From: Pseudoalteromonas caenipelagi
GTDB taxonomy: Bacteria > Pseudomonadota > Gammaproteobacteria > Enterobacterales > Alteromonadaceae
Assembly (NCBI RefSeq): GCF_013140855.1
Contig: NZ_JABBPG010000001.1
Span: 620,001 to 684,000, forward strand
DNA: 64,000 nt
Direction of reading: 5' to 3'
Position numbers and translations under genes: made by a program. Numbering within the stretch: the first letter of the stretch is position 1; every line of letters starts with the position of its first letter. Positions 29,997 to 39,039 of the stretch are shown here, piece by piece. The notes beneath the pieces are model-generated. The model was not told where the DNA came from, did no database searches, and saw nothing but the letters and a program-made list of their open reading frames with translations.

Positions 29997-30969
29997 ACTC
30001 TCGGTGGCTCTATGCTTAAGCGTAATGCTAGCAACAGGCTGCCAAACAACTGAGCAAAAATCACCGTCTCCTACGACACCTGCGTGGATTACCTCCACGC
30101 CGCATTCTGACTATATGATTTATGGTGTGGGTGTTGCAGATAGTGTAGGCGATATGCAAACGGCTAGGCTTGCAGCTCAAGAGTCGGCACGGTTGGCACT
30201 CGCTAAGCAGTTAAATGTCACTATTTCTGCTACAACCAGCATAGCACAAAGTGCAAGCGAAAAATCTATGCAATACTATGTGGATGAAGTGATTAATTCA
30301 CAAGTTCCCAGCATTTTGCTGCAAGGCGTTAAAATTGAAGAAGAGTTTCAAAAAGAGAACACAGCTTATGCGCTCGCTTCATTTAACCGTACAGAAGCGA
30401 TTATGCAAACGGAGTTATCTATAAGTGGTATTGATGACACTATCCGCCAAGTTTCCTTAAACGCAGCTACTAAATCTCAAAAATTAAAACAAGCAATTAA
30501 AGTTCGCAGGCTAGTTATTGAGCGCAGCAAATTAAATGACTATTTGCAAATGCTACAATCAGCAAAACAGCCCTTACCTACTGAGGTGCGTGCTCAGTTA
30601 TCCAGCAGTGAAGCAGTACTGAATAGCTTAAGTTTTAGTATCACAGCCGACTCCTATAAGCATAGCAATATAAAAGATGTCGTTGCGAGTGCTCTCACCG
30701 GAAATGGTATTCAAATCGTATCAAACAACGCTGATTTTGAGTTATCTTTTCGTGTAGATTGGCAGCATATTAAAAAGGCCGATACTTTTTATAGCATTGG
30801 CGAGAGCTTTTTAGTCGTTAAGGAAAACGGGCGCGAAAAAGCACATTTTAATGGCAAAGTTAAAGCCGCATCTTCATACTCACAAACAGCCAAAAGTAAT
30901 GCAATGCAAAAGCTTGCCGGTAAGTTGTCTAAGCAGTTGGCCGAGTTTATCGCCTCTGGTGCCTGGTAG
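29986..30969 (+). CDS. LPP20 family lipoprotein
   Basis: A 327-residue lipoprotein. The ATG at 29986 gives a good signal (MVSKLSVALCLSVMLATGC, C19); an upstream in-frame ATG at 29944 would bury the signal. PAWITSTPHSDYMIYGVGVAD followed by AAQESARLALAKQLNV is typical of LPP20 proteins. A second domain from residue 190 ends KLAGKLSKQLAEFI. Overlaps the LpoB-like gene by 11 bases, so translation is coupled. Confidence 0.85.
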   Translation: MVSKLSVALCLSVMLATGCQTTEQKSPSPTTPAWITSTPHSDYMIYGVGVADSVGDMQTARLAAQESARLALAKQLNVTISATTSIAQSASEKSMQYYVDEVINSQVPSILLQGVKIEEEFQKENTAYALASFNRTEAIMQTELSISGIDDTIRQVSLNAATKSQKLKQAIKVRRLVIERSKLNDYLQMLQSAKQPLPTEVRAQLSSSEAVLNSLSFSITADSYKHSNIKDVVASALTGNGIQIVSNNADFELSFRVDWQHIKKADTFYSIGESFLVVKENGREKAHFNGKVKAASSYSQTAKSNAMQKLAGKLSKQLAEFIASGAW

Positions 30970-30982
30970 GAGCGTTGCCAAC

Positions 30983-31010
30983 AAAAATGCCGCTTCAGCG
31001 GCATTTTTTA
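30983..31010 (+). terminator. Terminator of the lipoprotein operon
   Basis: AAAAATGCCGCT / AGCGGCATTTTT arms with a two-base loop (four if the last pair is open), then T. It ends the rightward COG3014-LpoB-LPP20 transcript and, being symmetrical, may also end leftward yejK at 31039. Confidence 0.93.
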
Positions 31011-31038
31011 GAGAATTATAAAGTACTAGATTACGGCA

Positions 31039-32052
31039 CTATTCGCCTTGTTCATAGAATCTTTGTAGTTGATCTTTCAAGTTTGGTGGAATCCCTTTTA
31101 TAGTGAGTGTATCGCTTTGCGCATCGTAAATAACACGCTCACCCAAATGCTTACGTTCAAACCCAACGCTCACTCCACCACCGAGACCAGAAAACTTAAC
31201 CATCGCACTCACCGTTTTCTTATCAACAGGAAAAGAGTCTGCCAAGTCGTAACCTTGCTCTTTATAAAAAGCGTCAAATGGCGCATCAGATGACTTTGAT
31301 AATGTATCCGATAGAGCCTCCACATTAGCATCTTCGCCTGAAGCAACACAGTCATTACAATAGTCGAAAACTTCTTTACGCAAGGTGTCTTTTTCTTGTT
31401 TATCAAACTGCTGCTCGCTCAGATAATCTTCCACAGCATTGAGCATTACTTGTGACTGCTGTTTTGGGTCTATCCCCTCTTCACAGCCTAAAAAATCTAG
31501 GAAAAAGTCAGCAACTTTTCTGCCCGCCCGACCTTTTATGAATGAGATATATCGCGCATCCTCAGCTTGCGTATCCCACGCAGTCAGATCAACACGTGCG
31601 GCTAATTGCATACGTGAAATATCTAAATGTCGCGACGCGGATAAGTCAAGTTCAGAAGTGATAGAATAATGCTCTTTAATATTTATCAGCGCGATAAGAA
31701 TGTAATCTGTTGCGACATATTGATAGTGACAAAAAATCAAATAGCCTGTTTCGTTAAAGGCATATTTGTTTAACTCTTCTTTTAACACTTCGGTCGCTTG
31801 CTGTGTCAAATGCCAAAAGCCCAATTCATTATTTCGATAGCTTTGCATTGCAGCAGATACTTGGCTGTTTTTTTCGCCACTGAAGGCACAGTATCCTTTA
31901 CCTGGTTTTCCATTGTAAGCATGATGTAACTGTTCGATGAACACCTTAACTTTATCGTTAACTTGCATCTCATCTTCACGTAAGTGGATCTGTGTATCTT
32001 CGTCTTGCTTGTCGACATAATGTACAACTAGCTTATTCACCTCTATGCTCAT
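31039..32052 (-). CDS. yejK: Nucleoid-associated protein YejK
   Basis: A 337-residue NdpA/YejK family protein found on the nucleoid; E. coli YejK interacts with topoisomerases. The start MSIEVNKLVVHYVDK, the FIEQLHHAYNGKPGKGYCAF stretch, FLDFLGCEEG and the C-terminal PPNLKDQLQRFYEQ are typical. It diverges from yejL as in E. coli. Confidence 0.95.
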   Translation of the reverse strand: MSIEVNKLVVHYVDKQDEDTQIHLREDEMQVNDKVKVFIEQLHHAYNGKPGKGYCAFSGEKNSQVSAAMQSYRNNELGFWHLTQQATEVLKEELNKYAFNETGYLIFCHYQYVATDYILIALINIKEHYSITSELDLSASRHLDISRMQLAARVDLTAWDTQAEDARYISFIKGRAGRKVADFFLDFLGCEEGIDPKQQSQVMLNAVEDYLSEQQFDKQEKDTLRKEVFDYCNDCVASGEDANVEALSDTLSKSSDAPFDAFYKEQGYDLADSFPVDKKTVSAMVKFSGLGGGVSVGFERKHLGERVIYDAQSDTLTIKGIPPNLKDQLQRFYEQGE

Positions 32053-32117
32053 CTTTGTTTTTCACGCCTCTGGTGTTAAAATGTAAAAATTATAACTCTT
32101 TAAAATTGAACCAACTG

Positions 32118-32330
32118 ATGCCTATCCAATCTAAATATTCCAACAAACAAGTTGAACAAATTGTTGACCAACTAATTGATGTTCTGACCTCGCAGAAGGC
32201 ACCAGTGGATTTGAGCCTCATGTGTTTGGGAAATTCTATCACGCATATTTTAAAAGAACATGTGCCAGAAGCGAAAAGACAATCAGTAGCTGAAAACTTT
32301 GCTAAAGCGCTCGTACAGTCGGTAAAATAA
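32118..32330 (+). CDS. yejL: YejL family protein (UPF0352)
   Basis: A 70-residue protein, MPIQSKYSNKQVEQIVDQL at the start and ending FAKALVQSVK, matching the YejL family in full length. A longer frame begins upstream at 31992 inside yejK, but only from 32118 does it match the family. Function unknown. It is followed four bases later by the yejM-like gene, so they form an operon. Confidence 0.92.
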   Translation: MPIQSKYSNKQVEQIVDQLIDVLTSQKAPVDLSLMCLGNSITHILKEHVPEAKRQSVAENFAKALVQSVK

Positions 32331-32334
32331 CTGG

Positions 32335-33831
32335 ATGAATCTAACCCCTCAAAGCCCGTTTTCTTCTAAAGCTAGCCAACTTTTAAGTTGGGGGCACTGG
32401 TTTACGTTTGCAAATATTGGCTTAGTACTGTTAATTAGCAGTAGCTACTTATTTGCAGATAAAGCGCCGTCAAGTGCTCTTGGCGGCTTTTATATGCTTA
32501 TTACTTGGTTAAGTCATACGAGCTTTATCACCTTTTGTGCTTTTGTGCTCACCGTATTTCCATTGAGTCTCGTATTTCCATACCCTAGGCATATTAGAGG
32601 TATGGCCGCACTGCTCGCAACCTTTGGAATATCTGTTTTAAGTCTAGATGCATTTATATATTTTCAACTCGGCTATCACTTAAACCTCCAGTCAGGTCCT
32701 GAAATAATTTCATTACTTTGGAGTAAATTCAGTGGTTCGCCTATTATAGCTTGCATCTTGGTTATAAGCTTTGTAGTAATCGTGCTTGTTTTTGAATTAC
32801 TTGCGGGAAATCGTGCGTGGCGTCACCTTGCTGAACTTAAAAGTTATAAATTCCCTAAATATGCATCTGCTATACTGGTGAGTTGTTTTGCAGCCAGCCA
32901 TAGTATCCACATTTGGGCCGACGCAAATGCCTATTTTGATATTACCAAGCAAGACAACGTACTTCCGCTGTCTTATCCTACGACTGCCAAAACACTGCTA
33001 GCTAGGCATGACTTATTGGACATTAAACAGTACGAACAAGCGCATGATATCAGCTTGGCACAAACTCAAAACCTCTTCACATTGAGTAAACCAGTTCCAT
33101 CGTGTGATGTACCAAATGATAAGTCGGTATCAATTGTGGTGTTTGAGCACGTAAACGCCTTGGATGTTTTCGTCAATCAGCAACAACTGACCCCGATAAG
33201 ACAACTACTGCAACCGACAAACCATTCTGATGCGTTGTTTAATTTGGTTTATGGCCTGCCCGCTTTTTATAAAAACACAGTTTTAGAGCACTCGACACCT
33301 GCATGGAGTTCGCTTCAACCGCTATTAAATGTGGTTGGCTTTGATCGCTTTCACAATATTGAAAATGACAGTGCCCCTATCAACATCATCAGTGGCAACG
33401 CGCTTGAATCGGATAAAAAAATTGAAGGTACTATTATTGCATTTTCTTTAGCGCCTCAAAGCAGTGATGCGATTCATACTGGTATGCTTTATAGCAAGGG
33501 CTTTGATGTATCTGAAACGCTCATATTTAAGCAATTACAAGACATTACTTACACACTCGTTGCCTCTCATTTAAACTGTACAGAGCTTGCGAGCCACACT
33601 ATGTTAGGTAGGGATCTTAAGCATGTCAGCAGCGTTGAGGGCGTTAACTATACCCAAGGTGTGCTGGTCGCTTTTAAAAAAGATAGGATTACGTTAGTTA
33701 GCCAAGATGGTAGTTATAAAAATCTATCTGGCACCGAAGGATTTACTATCGAACAAAAGCTGGATATTCCATTTTTAATCAACAGTATCAAGGTATTGAA
33801 AAAGTTTTCACCGGAACAAAACCCTCACTGA
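32335..33831 (+). CDS. DUF3413 inner-membrane protein, YejM/PbgA-like
   Basis: A 498-residue protein. Residues 15-210 hold five membrane helices of the DUF3413 type (start SQLLSWGHWFTFANIGL; SYLFAD; FPYPRHIRG). This part and the yejK-yejL neighbourhood point to YejM/PbgA, which senses LPS and controls LpxC through LapB. The periplasmic part (about 250-498) is about 90 residues shorter than in E. coli and keeps only a weak trace of the sulfatase fold: SVSIVVFEHVNALDVFV stands where sulfatase-like proteins have the metal-site strand, and no metal motif is seen. Whether it still does the YejM job is open. Confidence 0.82.
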   Translation: MNLTPQSPFSSKASQLLSWGHWFTFANIGLVLLISSSYLFADKAPSSALGGFYMLITWLSHTSFITFCAFVLTVFPLSLVFPYPRHIRGMAALLATFGISVLSLDAFIYFQLGYHLNLQSGPEIISLLWSKFSGSPIIACILVISFVVIVLVFELLAGNRAWRHLAELKSYKFPKYASAILVSCFAASHSIHIWADANAYFDITKQDNVLPLSYPTTAKTLLARHDLLDIKQYEQAHDISLAQTQNLFTLSKPVPSCDVPNDKSVSIVVFEHVNALDVFVNQQQLTPIRQLLQPTNHSDALFNLVYGLPAFYKNTVLEHSTPAWSSLQPLLNVVGFDRFHNIENDSAPINIISGNALESDKKIEGTIIAFSLAPQSSDAIHTGMLYSKGFDVSETLIFKQLQDITYTLVASHLNCTELASHTMLGRDLKHVSSVEGVNYTQGVLVAFKKDRITLVSQDGSYKNLSGTEGFTIEQKLDIPFLINSIKVLKKFSPEQNPH

Positions 33832-33890
33832 TTTGCCATTTAGCCATGTTTGTCTATCTTTGAATGAGCAATATTTCAAAAGGAAGCTTT

Positions 33891-34364
33891 ATGATACGGA
33901 GTTTTATATTCTTACTGTTTTTTAGTTCACTCTCTTGCCAAGCAAAAACCATAGTAAATTACTATAAATGCGTTACACAGCGTGGCACGGTATACAGCCA
34001 ATTTCCGTGTGGTGGTAATGGTACACAGCATACACTGACCAATACCGACCCTAAAGCTGATACACCCAGCGAACAACACTTTAAAACGTTAAATAGATTA
34101 GAAAAAAAACAACTTGTTAGAAACTTAAAAAACCAACTGAGAGCCAAAAAGCATCAAGCGGCAATTTTAACAAGAGAAAGAGACAGGGAAACACGCGACC
34201 AGCAACAGCGTGTAAACCGCATTATGAGTGACAAAGAACGCTCAGACACACTAAAAGATATTAAGCAAAAACTAAAAGCAATTAACAAAACTTATCATCG
34301 GCAGTACCGTTCGCTAAATAAGCAAATAGTGCAGCTAGAAAAGCGTCTTAAACGTTATGAATAA
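33891..34364 (+). CDS. Exported DUF4124-like protein with coiled coil
   Basis: A 157-residue protein. Signal peptide at 1-18 (MIRSFIFLLFFSSLSCQA), then NYYKCVTQRGTVYSQFPCG, the DUF4124 type of short beta motif with two Cys, then a charged helical tail from residue 60 to the end that should form a coiled coil. The ATG at 33891 has AGGAAG directly upstream; an in-frame GTG/ATG 27 bases earlier spoils the signal peptide. Role unknown, periplasmic. Confidence 0.75.
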   Translation: MIRSFIFLLFFSSLSCQAKTIVNYYKCVTQRGTVYSQFPCGGNGTQHTLTNTDPKADTPSEQHFKTLNRLEKKQLVRNLKNQLRAKKHQAAILTRERDRETRDQQQRVNRIMSDKERSDTLKDIKQKLKAINKTYHRQYRSLNKQIVQLEKRLKRYE

Positions 34365-34424
34365 GTGACAGGCCAGATAAAAACCGTTAACCTACAAACA
34401 GGTCATACCACTTAAGGTGATACG

Positions 34425-36167
34425 GTGCAGGCATTTTCAATTGCTAAGCTGATATTGGCGGGCTTTACACGGCACTATCAGCTTTTTCAAAAAATAACAC
34501 AACAAGCTGGTCAAGCCTTTGCAGAGCAAGATTGGTCTTTGATACAAAAACTAAGCAAATCAAGAATTAGTCACTACGACTTACGTGTTGATGAAACCAT
34601 AAACCGACTCAAAACCACTCTCCCTTGCACTAAGCTTAATGAGCCCCTTTGGTATCAAATAAAACAAGACTACATGGAGCTGCTTAGCTTTCATCCCCAA
34701 GCTGAGTTAGCAGAAACATTCTACAACAGTGTTTTTTGTCGCCTTTTCCACCGGCGTTACTTTAACAATGATTTTATTTTTGTTGAAACGACACTGAAAG
34801 ACGCTCCAGCATTACCAGTTGAAGCCGAGTATAGAAGTTATTTTCCAGCTGTGAATGGTCTAAAACCTACCATTAAAGAAATCATAAACCATGTCGATTT
34901 TAAGATTTCGTTTCATAACTTAGATAGAGATATCAAACTACTTTTAAAGGCATTCATTCGCCAAGCACCTGATACGCATCACAAAAGCCATATGATGCGC
35001 TTTGATATATTACAAGCGCCTTTTTATCGTAATAAAGGCGCATACATTATTGGCCGCGTGGTTTCAAAAAGTGGTGTGCAACCTTTTATAATATCCGTGT
35101 TACACCACCAAAAAGGAGGCCTATATATTGATGCATTACTGACTAACTCATCGCAAATGCGAGTTATTTTTGGTTTTGCCAGAGCCTACTTCATGGTAGA
35201 AACGCATGCACCATCAGCTTTGATGCGCTTTTTAAATCAATTGATGCCTAACAAAACGCCTGCAGAGCTATACAATGCCATAGGCTTTCATAAGCAGGGA
35301 AAAACAGAATTCTACCGAGAGTTTCTCACTCATCTAAATAATGGTGATGATAAATTTACAATAGCTCCTGGGACACCCGGTATGGTGATGATGGTATTTA
35401 CTTTGCCAAGTTTTCCTTATGTTTTTAAAGTCATAAAAGACAACTTTTCCGAAAGTAAACCATTTGGGCGAGATACGGTTTTAGCGCGCTACCAATTAGT
35501 CAAGAACCATGACAGAGTTGGACGAATGGCTGACACCATTGAATATTCTGACGTGGTTATTCCAAAAGACCGTATTGAACCTGCTTTGCTACAGCAGCTT
35601 TATAAGACTATAGCCGGTAGTATGCAAGACGAGGGAGATATGATAGTCATCAAGCACCTTTACATTGAGCGGCGTATGACGCCTTTAAATCTCTATTTGC
35701 AAAATGCCGACATTGAACAGACAAACTATGTGATGAACGATTACGGCCTTGCTATCAAAGAGATGTTACAAGCCAATATTTTCCCGGGTGATATGCTGCT
35801 GAAAAACTTTGGTGTGAGCAAACATTTAAGGGTGATTTTTTATGATTATGATGAAGTGCAGTATCTTACAGATATGAATTTTAGAGACATGCCAAAAATG
35901 GATCTATCAGATTTATACAGTGGAGTAGATGAACTTTCAGCTGCACCTCAAGATGTATTTCCACAGCAACTGTGTACTTTTGTCCTCACAAACCCTACAC
36001 TCAGAAGCCTATTTGAAAAAGCTCATCCGGAGCTGCTAACAGCAAAGTTTTGGCAACAAGCACAGCGAGATATAAAAAATAAGGTTGTAAAACATATATA
36101 TCCTTACCCACAAACGCAGCGCTTCGTCCACCTAGATAAAATAAAAAAGGAACGCCGTGAACATTAG
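34425..36167 (+). CDS. aceK: Isocitrate dehydrogenase kinase/phosphatase
   Basis: A 580-residue bifunctional enzyme that switches isocitrate dehydrogenase off by phosphorylation and back on, thereby directing flux to the glyoxylate shunt. Recognised along its length: YFNNDFIFVETTLKD, the ATP-binding loop APGTPGMVMMVFTLPSFPYVFKVIKD near 310-335, DRVGRMADTIEYS and the catalytic stretch NFGVSKHLRVIFYDYDE. It starts with GTG after AAGGTG. There are no aceBA genes next to it, unlike in E. coli; it overlaps the LysR gene by 11 bases. Confidence 0.96.
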   Translation: MQAFSIAKLILAGFTRHYQLFQKITQQAGQAFAEQDWSLIQKLSKSRISHYDLRVDETINRLKTTLPCTKLNEPLWYQIKQDYMELLSFHPQAELAETFYNSVFCRLFHRRYFNNDFIFVETTLKDAPALPVEAEYRSYFPAVNGLKPTIKEIINHVDFKISFHNLDRDIKLLLKAFIRQAPDTHHKSHMMRFDILQAPFYRNKGAYIIGRVVSKSGVQPFIISVLHHQKGGLYIDALLTNSSQMRVIFGFARAYFMVETHAPSALMRFLNQLMPNKTPAELYNAIGFHKQGKTEFYREFLTHLNNGDDKFTIAPGTPGMVMMVFTLPSFPYVFKVIKDNFSESKPFGRDTVLARYQLVKNHDRVGRMADTIEYSDVVIPKDRIEPALLQQLYKTIAGSMQDEGDMIVIKHLYIERRMTPLNLYLQNADIEQTNYVMNDYGLAIKEMLQANIFPGDMLLKNFGVSKHLRVIFYDYDEVQYLTDMNFRDMPKMDLSDLYSGVDELSAAPQDVFPQQLCTFVLTNPTLRSLFEKAHPELLTAKFWQQAQRDIKNKVVKHIYPYPQTQRFVHLDKIKKERREH

Positions 36168-37095
36168 TAAAATTGATTTAAACCTGCTTGTTTACTTGGA
36201 CACTTTACTTCGCGAATGTAATGTTACTCGAGCTGCGAATCAGCTGAGTATTACACAACCGGCTATGAGCAACGGATTGAAAAGGTTAAGAAACCTTTTT
36301 AATGACCCAATTTTAGTGCGTACCAGTGAAGGAATGGTCCCAACTGAGCGTGCGCTCGAGTTACAGCCCGTTATCAGAGGGATATTGATGACCCTCGAGG
36401 AGACGTTAGCACCTAACCGAGAGTTCGTTGCAAGCCAAAGTAATCGAGTGTTTAGAATCATGGCCAGTGACTACGCGGCAAGCACCTTAGCACCAAAGCT
36501 GCTCAATAAATTACATGAAGAGGCGCCAGATACAACACTCGATATCCTCACCCCAAGTGATGTCACCTTCCATGATGTAGAAAACGGTAAGGTTGATATG
36601 GCCATCAACCGCTTTGAAAACTTACCGCAATCTTTTCACCATAAACAAATTTGGAAAGATAGTTTTTGCTGCTTGATTAAATCGGATAACCCAATCATCA
36701 ATAATTTCAACTTAGATGCCTATTTAAAAGCCAGGCACATCTGGGTCAGTAAGACAGGTTTTGGTGTGGGTGTGGGGATGGACCCCGCCGATGTGCAAAA
36801 ACTAGGCTGGGTTGACGAAGCATTAGCTAATTTTGGTAAGCATAGAAATATCGCTACTTTCACACGTAACTACCATGTGGCAATACATTTAGCTAAAGAG
36901 CAACATTTAGTCGCAACATTACCTTCAAAAGCAGCTAATATCTACAAAGATGACCCAGGGCTTGCTATTCTAGAGCCGCCATTCCCTATCCCTCCGTTTG
37001 AGTTGGATATGATTTGGAGCCCATTATTGCACCGAGATGCAAGCCACATTTGGTTAAGACAAAAAATTGCAGAAGTAGCACAAGAATTGAAGTGA
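36157..37095 (+). CDS. LysR-family transcriptional regulator
   Basis: A 312-residue regulator. The winged helix-turn-helix is at residues 1-65 (LNLLVYLDTLLRECNVTRAA, TQPAMSNGLKRLR), followed by the two-lobed effector domain. GTG start inside aceK, overlapping by 11 bases, so it is co-translated with aceK. This coupling suggests a link to carbon metabolism, but the ligand and targets are not shown. No divergent target gene lies next to it. Confidence 0.9.
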   Translation: MNISKIDLNLLVYLDTLLRECNVTRAANQLSITQPAMSNGLKRLRNLFNDPILVRTSEGMVPTERALELQPVIRGILMTLEETLAPNREFVASQSNRVFRIMASDYAASTLAPKLLNKLHEEAPDTTLDILTPSDVTFHDVENGKVDMAINRFENLPQSFHHKQIWKDSFCCLIKSDNPIINNFNLDAYLKARHIWVSKTGFGVGVGMDPADVQKLGWVDEALANFGKHRNIATFTRNYHVAIHLAKEQHLVATLPSKAANIYKDDPGLAILEPPFPIPPFELDMIWSPLLHRDASHIWLRQKIAEVAQELK

Positions 37096-37309
37096 TTATT
37101 GTGGAAGGAGGCCAGAGCCTACGCAAAGCATAGGGTGGCCTTAGTTGGAGAAAGGAATCGTTGGTAGGATTAAAGAAGATGGAAAGCCACGCCAGCTCTG
37201 TGCTGGAATGGCATTAATTAACCTCAGTTTCGGATAAGTAAACTTGTCCAAACCTGAGGTTAATTATTTGAAAAAAGGACTTATATTTTTAGGTGTACAG
37301 GGCTTAAAG
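37096..37309. other. Boundary between chromosome and tail locus
   Basis: A 214-base gap between the LysR stop and the end of gene D. It holds a perfect 13-bp inverted repeat, TAATTAACCTCAG at 37215-37227 and CTGAGGTTAATTA at 37254-37266, with a nested GGATAAGT-AA-ACTTGTCC stem. The structure could be a terminator for either convergent transcript (the T tract is weak) or a border of the inserted locus. No tRNA gene or integrase is present. Confidence 0.5.
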
Positions 37310-38353
37310 CTAAGCCAACTGCTCGCAAAGCAAATGAGAGCGAAAACCTTGATAGTTGATCTGGTGCTCTACTTCAGACACAAACCACTTACCTAGTATC
37401 TGCTCTACTTTGTTTTTTTCTGTGCTGGATTTATCAACCACATTGATCACTGCACCCGCTACAATTTGCGCATCGCCAATCATAGACAGTGCCAGTGTTT
37501 TGGTCGCTCGCTTTTGTCGGTTGTGTTTCGCTTTGGCAGCCCGCTTAGCAGTTGCTTCATCAGCATACACATAAGGTAATACCATTGCAGGGCTACCCTT
37601 GCCTTCCTTAACAGGTGTGCGTGTAGCCGTCTCTAAATCATAATAAAAAGCGGTTACTTCACCAATTTGGCGATAAGCGCCTTGCTCATACTGCCAATTA
37701 AGTATTTTAAAATTGCTCACTTCAACTTCAGTTAACGACTTACCAGAGAGTGACTTGCCCGTACCTCGCGCCATAAAAATAAGCTTGTCGTAGGCTATTT
37801 TTACAATGGCATCAAACTGCTCAGCCAGCATACTCAGCAATTGCGCATCACTCTCATTTTGCTCAATATGGGGCAGCTCTATGTTTTTAAAAGCATCACC
37901 TACTTTTGGATCTAAGCCATGCTCACCAGCAATATCAGACACCAGCTCACCTAGCTTTTTTGGCTTTTTGGGATCTTCAGGCCAAGAGCGTTGTTTCGGC
38001 GTTTTTAGCGTGGTATGCCAAAATAGCTTGTTACCAAATAACTCCATTGAGCGATGGGGACCTCGTAAACTGGTTTCCCCAACCTCAAAAATACCTAACG
38101 GTTGCAAAGTAGCCGTTTTATCCTCATTACCTTCCTTGTAACCCATGGCTATTTCAACGGTATCCGTTGGTTTTGATACTTGAATGGGCGCAGGCTCTAA
38201 GTTGTCAAAACGAACATAACAACTATCGCTCATCAATCCCGTTTTTAAGCACACTCGTACGTCAACAATACGGTCAACTAATCGCTTTGCGACTTCCTTA
38301 CCGTTGGTTTTGATTGAAAACTGAGGTTGAATATTAGTCGTGCTACTGTCCAT
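37310..38353 (-). CDS. Tail protein D (VgrG/Pvc8-like late control protein)
   Basis: A 347-residue protein of the phage P2 gpD family, related to the N-terminal part of VgrG, that forms the hub of the tail baseplate. Typical: GDAFKNIELPHIEQNESDAQLLSMLAEQF near residue 155 and a C-terminal domain with IVAGAVINVVDK and FVSEVEHQINYQGF. It is the last gene of the leftward tail cluster, as in P2 (U-D). Ten bases separate it from X. Confidence 0.92.
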   Translation of the reverse strand: MDSSTTNIQPQFSIKTNGKEVAKRLVDRIVDVRVCLKTGLMSDSCYVRFDNLEPAPIQVSKPTDTVEIAMGYKEGNEDKTATLQPLGIFEVGETSLRGPHRSMELFGNKLFWHTTLKTPKQRSWPEDPKKPKKLGELVSDIAGEHGLDPKVGDAFKNIELPHIEQNESDAQLLSMLAEQFDAIVKIAYDKLIFMARGTGKSLSGKSLTEVEVSNFKILNWQYEQGAYRQIGEVTAFYYDLETATRTPVKEGKGSPAMVLPYVYADEATAKRAAKAKHNRQKRATKTLALSMIGDAQIVAGAVINVVDKSSTEKNKVEQILGKWFVSEVEHQINYQGFRSHLLCEQLA

Positions 38354-38363
38354 CGTTTATACC

Positions 38364-38579
38364 TCAATCCCAAATATTGATTACGTTTTGCGCAATTGGT
38401 TTTTCAATCACTTCGGGCAAGAATATTTCAATATTTTCTTTATAAATCGCGCCAAGTTCTGCCAAACCATGGTTGGCTTCTAATACCATTTCTACCATGT
38501 CGCTGCTGCGTCCATAATGACGCCAGCAGATATTGTCTAAACAGTCACCATCGCGGGTAATATAGGTAACACCATTCAT
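38364..38579 (-). CDS. Tail protein X
   Basis: A 71-residue LysM-like protein of the P2 gpX family: YITRDGDCLDNICWRHYGR and a C-terminal IEIFLPE. It bridges hub and tube in contractile tails. I start at the ATG at 38579, which has GAGGTG six bases upstream; an earlier frame to 38612 would overlap gene U by 20 bases. Confidence 0.9.
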   Translation of the reverse strand: MNGVTYITRDGDCLDNICWRHYGRSSDMVEMVLEANHGLAELGAIYKENIEIFLPEVIEKPIAQNVINIWD

Positions 38580-38592
38580 CGTATTCACCTCG

Positions 38593-39039
38593 TTACTTTG
38601 TATTGCCGTCATAGCTCTCTAAAGTCATTTGAAATTGGATTTCTCTTGGAATACCGTCGTTTAAAAAAAGCTTACGTTCTTCGTTAATCGACTTGATGAT
38701 CCATTTACCCATCACACGTCCTACCGATGGGCTCGATTTACCACTTTCTTCAACGTACCCTAAAGTCAAAGGCTTGCCTTTGGCAGCCTCCGCACGCATT
38801 TTGTCAACCTGCACAAGGCCACCTTCAACCAATTGTGGATAGATGGTCCCATCAAGATTTATACTTTGCCTGCCGACACCAATGAACTGCTGTACCGGGC
38901 TATTTTTTTCGGTTTGCGAGTCTTGGGCTTTCCAACGATATTCCGTTTCGTAACTTAATTTACTAAAAGCGGCACTGCTGACTGAGAATTTGTAATCACC
39001 CAGTTGCATCATGTGCGATGCGCTACTTACTTTTGCCAT
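38593..39039 (-). CDS. Tail protein U
   Basis: A 148-residue P2 gpU-type protein: MMQLGDYKFSVSSAAFSKL, VGRQSINLDGTIYPQL and KSINEERKLFLNDGIPREIQFQMTLE are typical. In P2, gpU is needed at the distal tail assembly. Its start shares bases with the stop of the tape-measure gene (TAATG), and GAGGTAG is the ribosome site. Confidence 0.92.
   Translation of the reverse strand: MAKVSSASHMMQLGDYKFSVSSAAFSKLSYETEYRWKAQDSQTEKNSPVQQFIGVGRQSINLDGTIYPQLVEGGLVQVDKMRAEAAKGKPLTLGYVEESGKSSPSVGRVMGKWIIKSINEERKLFLNDGIPREIQFQMTLESYDGNTK

Noticed and set aside
37096..37309. Phage attachment site
   Set aside because: No tRNA, no integrase and no matching direct repeat within the window; kept only as a possible border.
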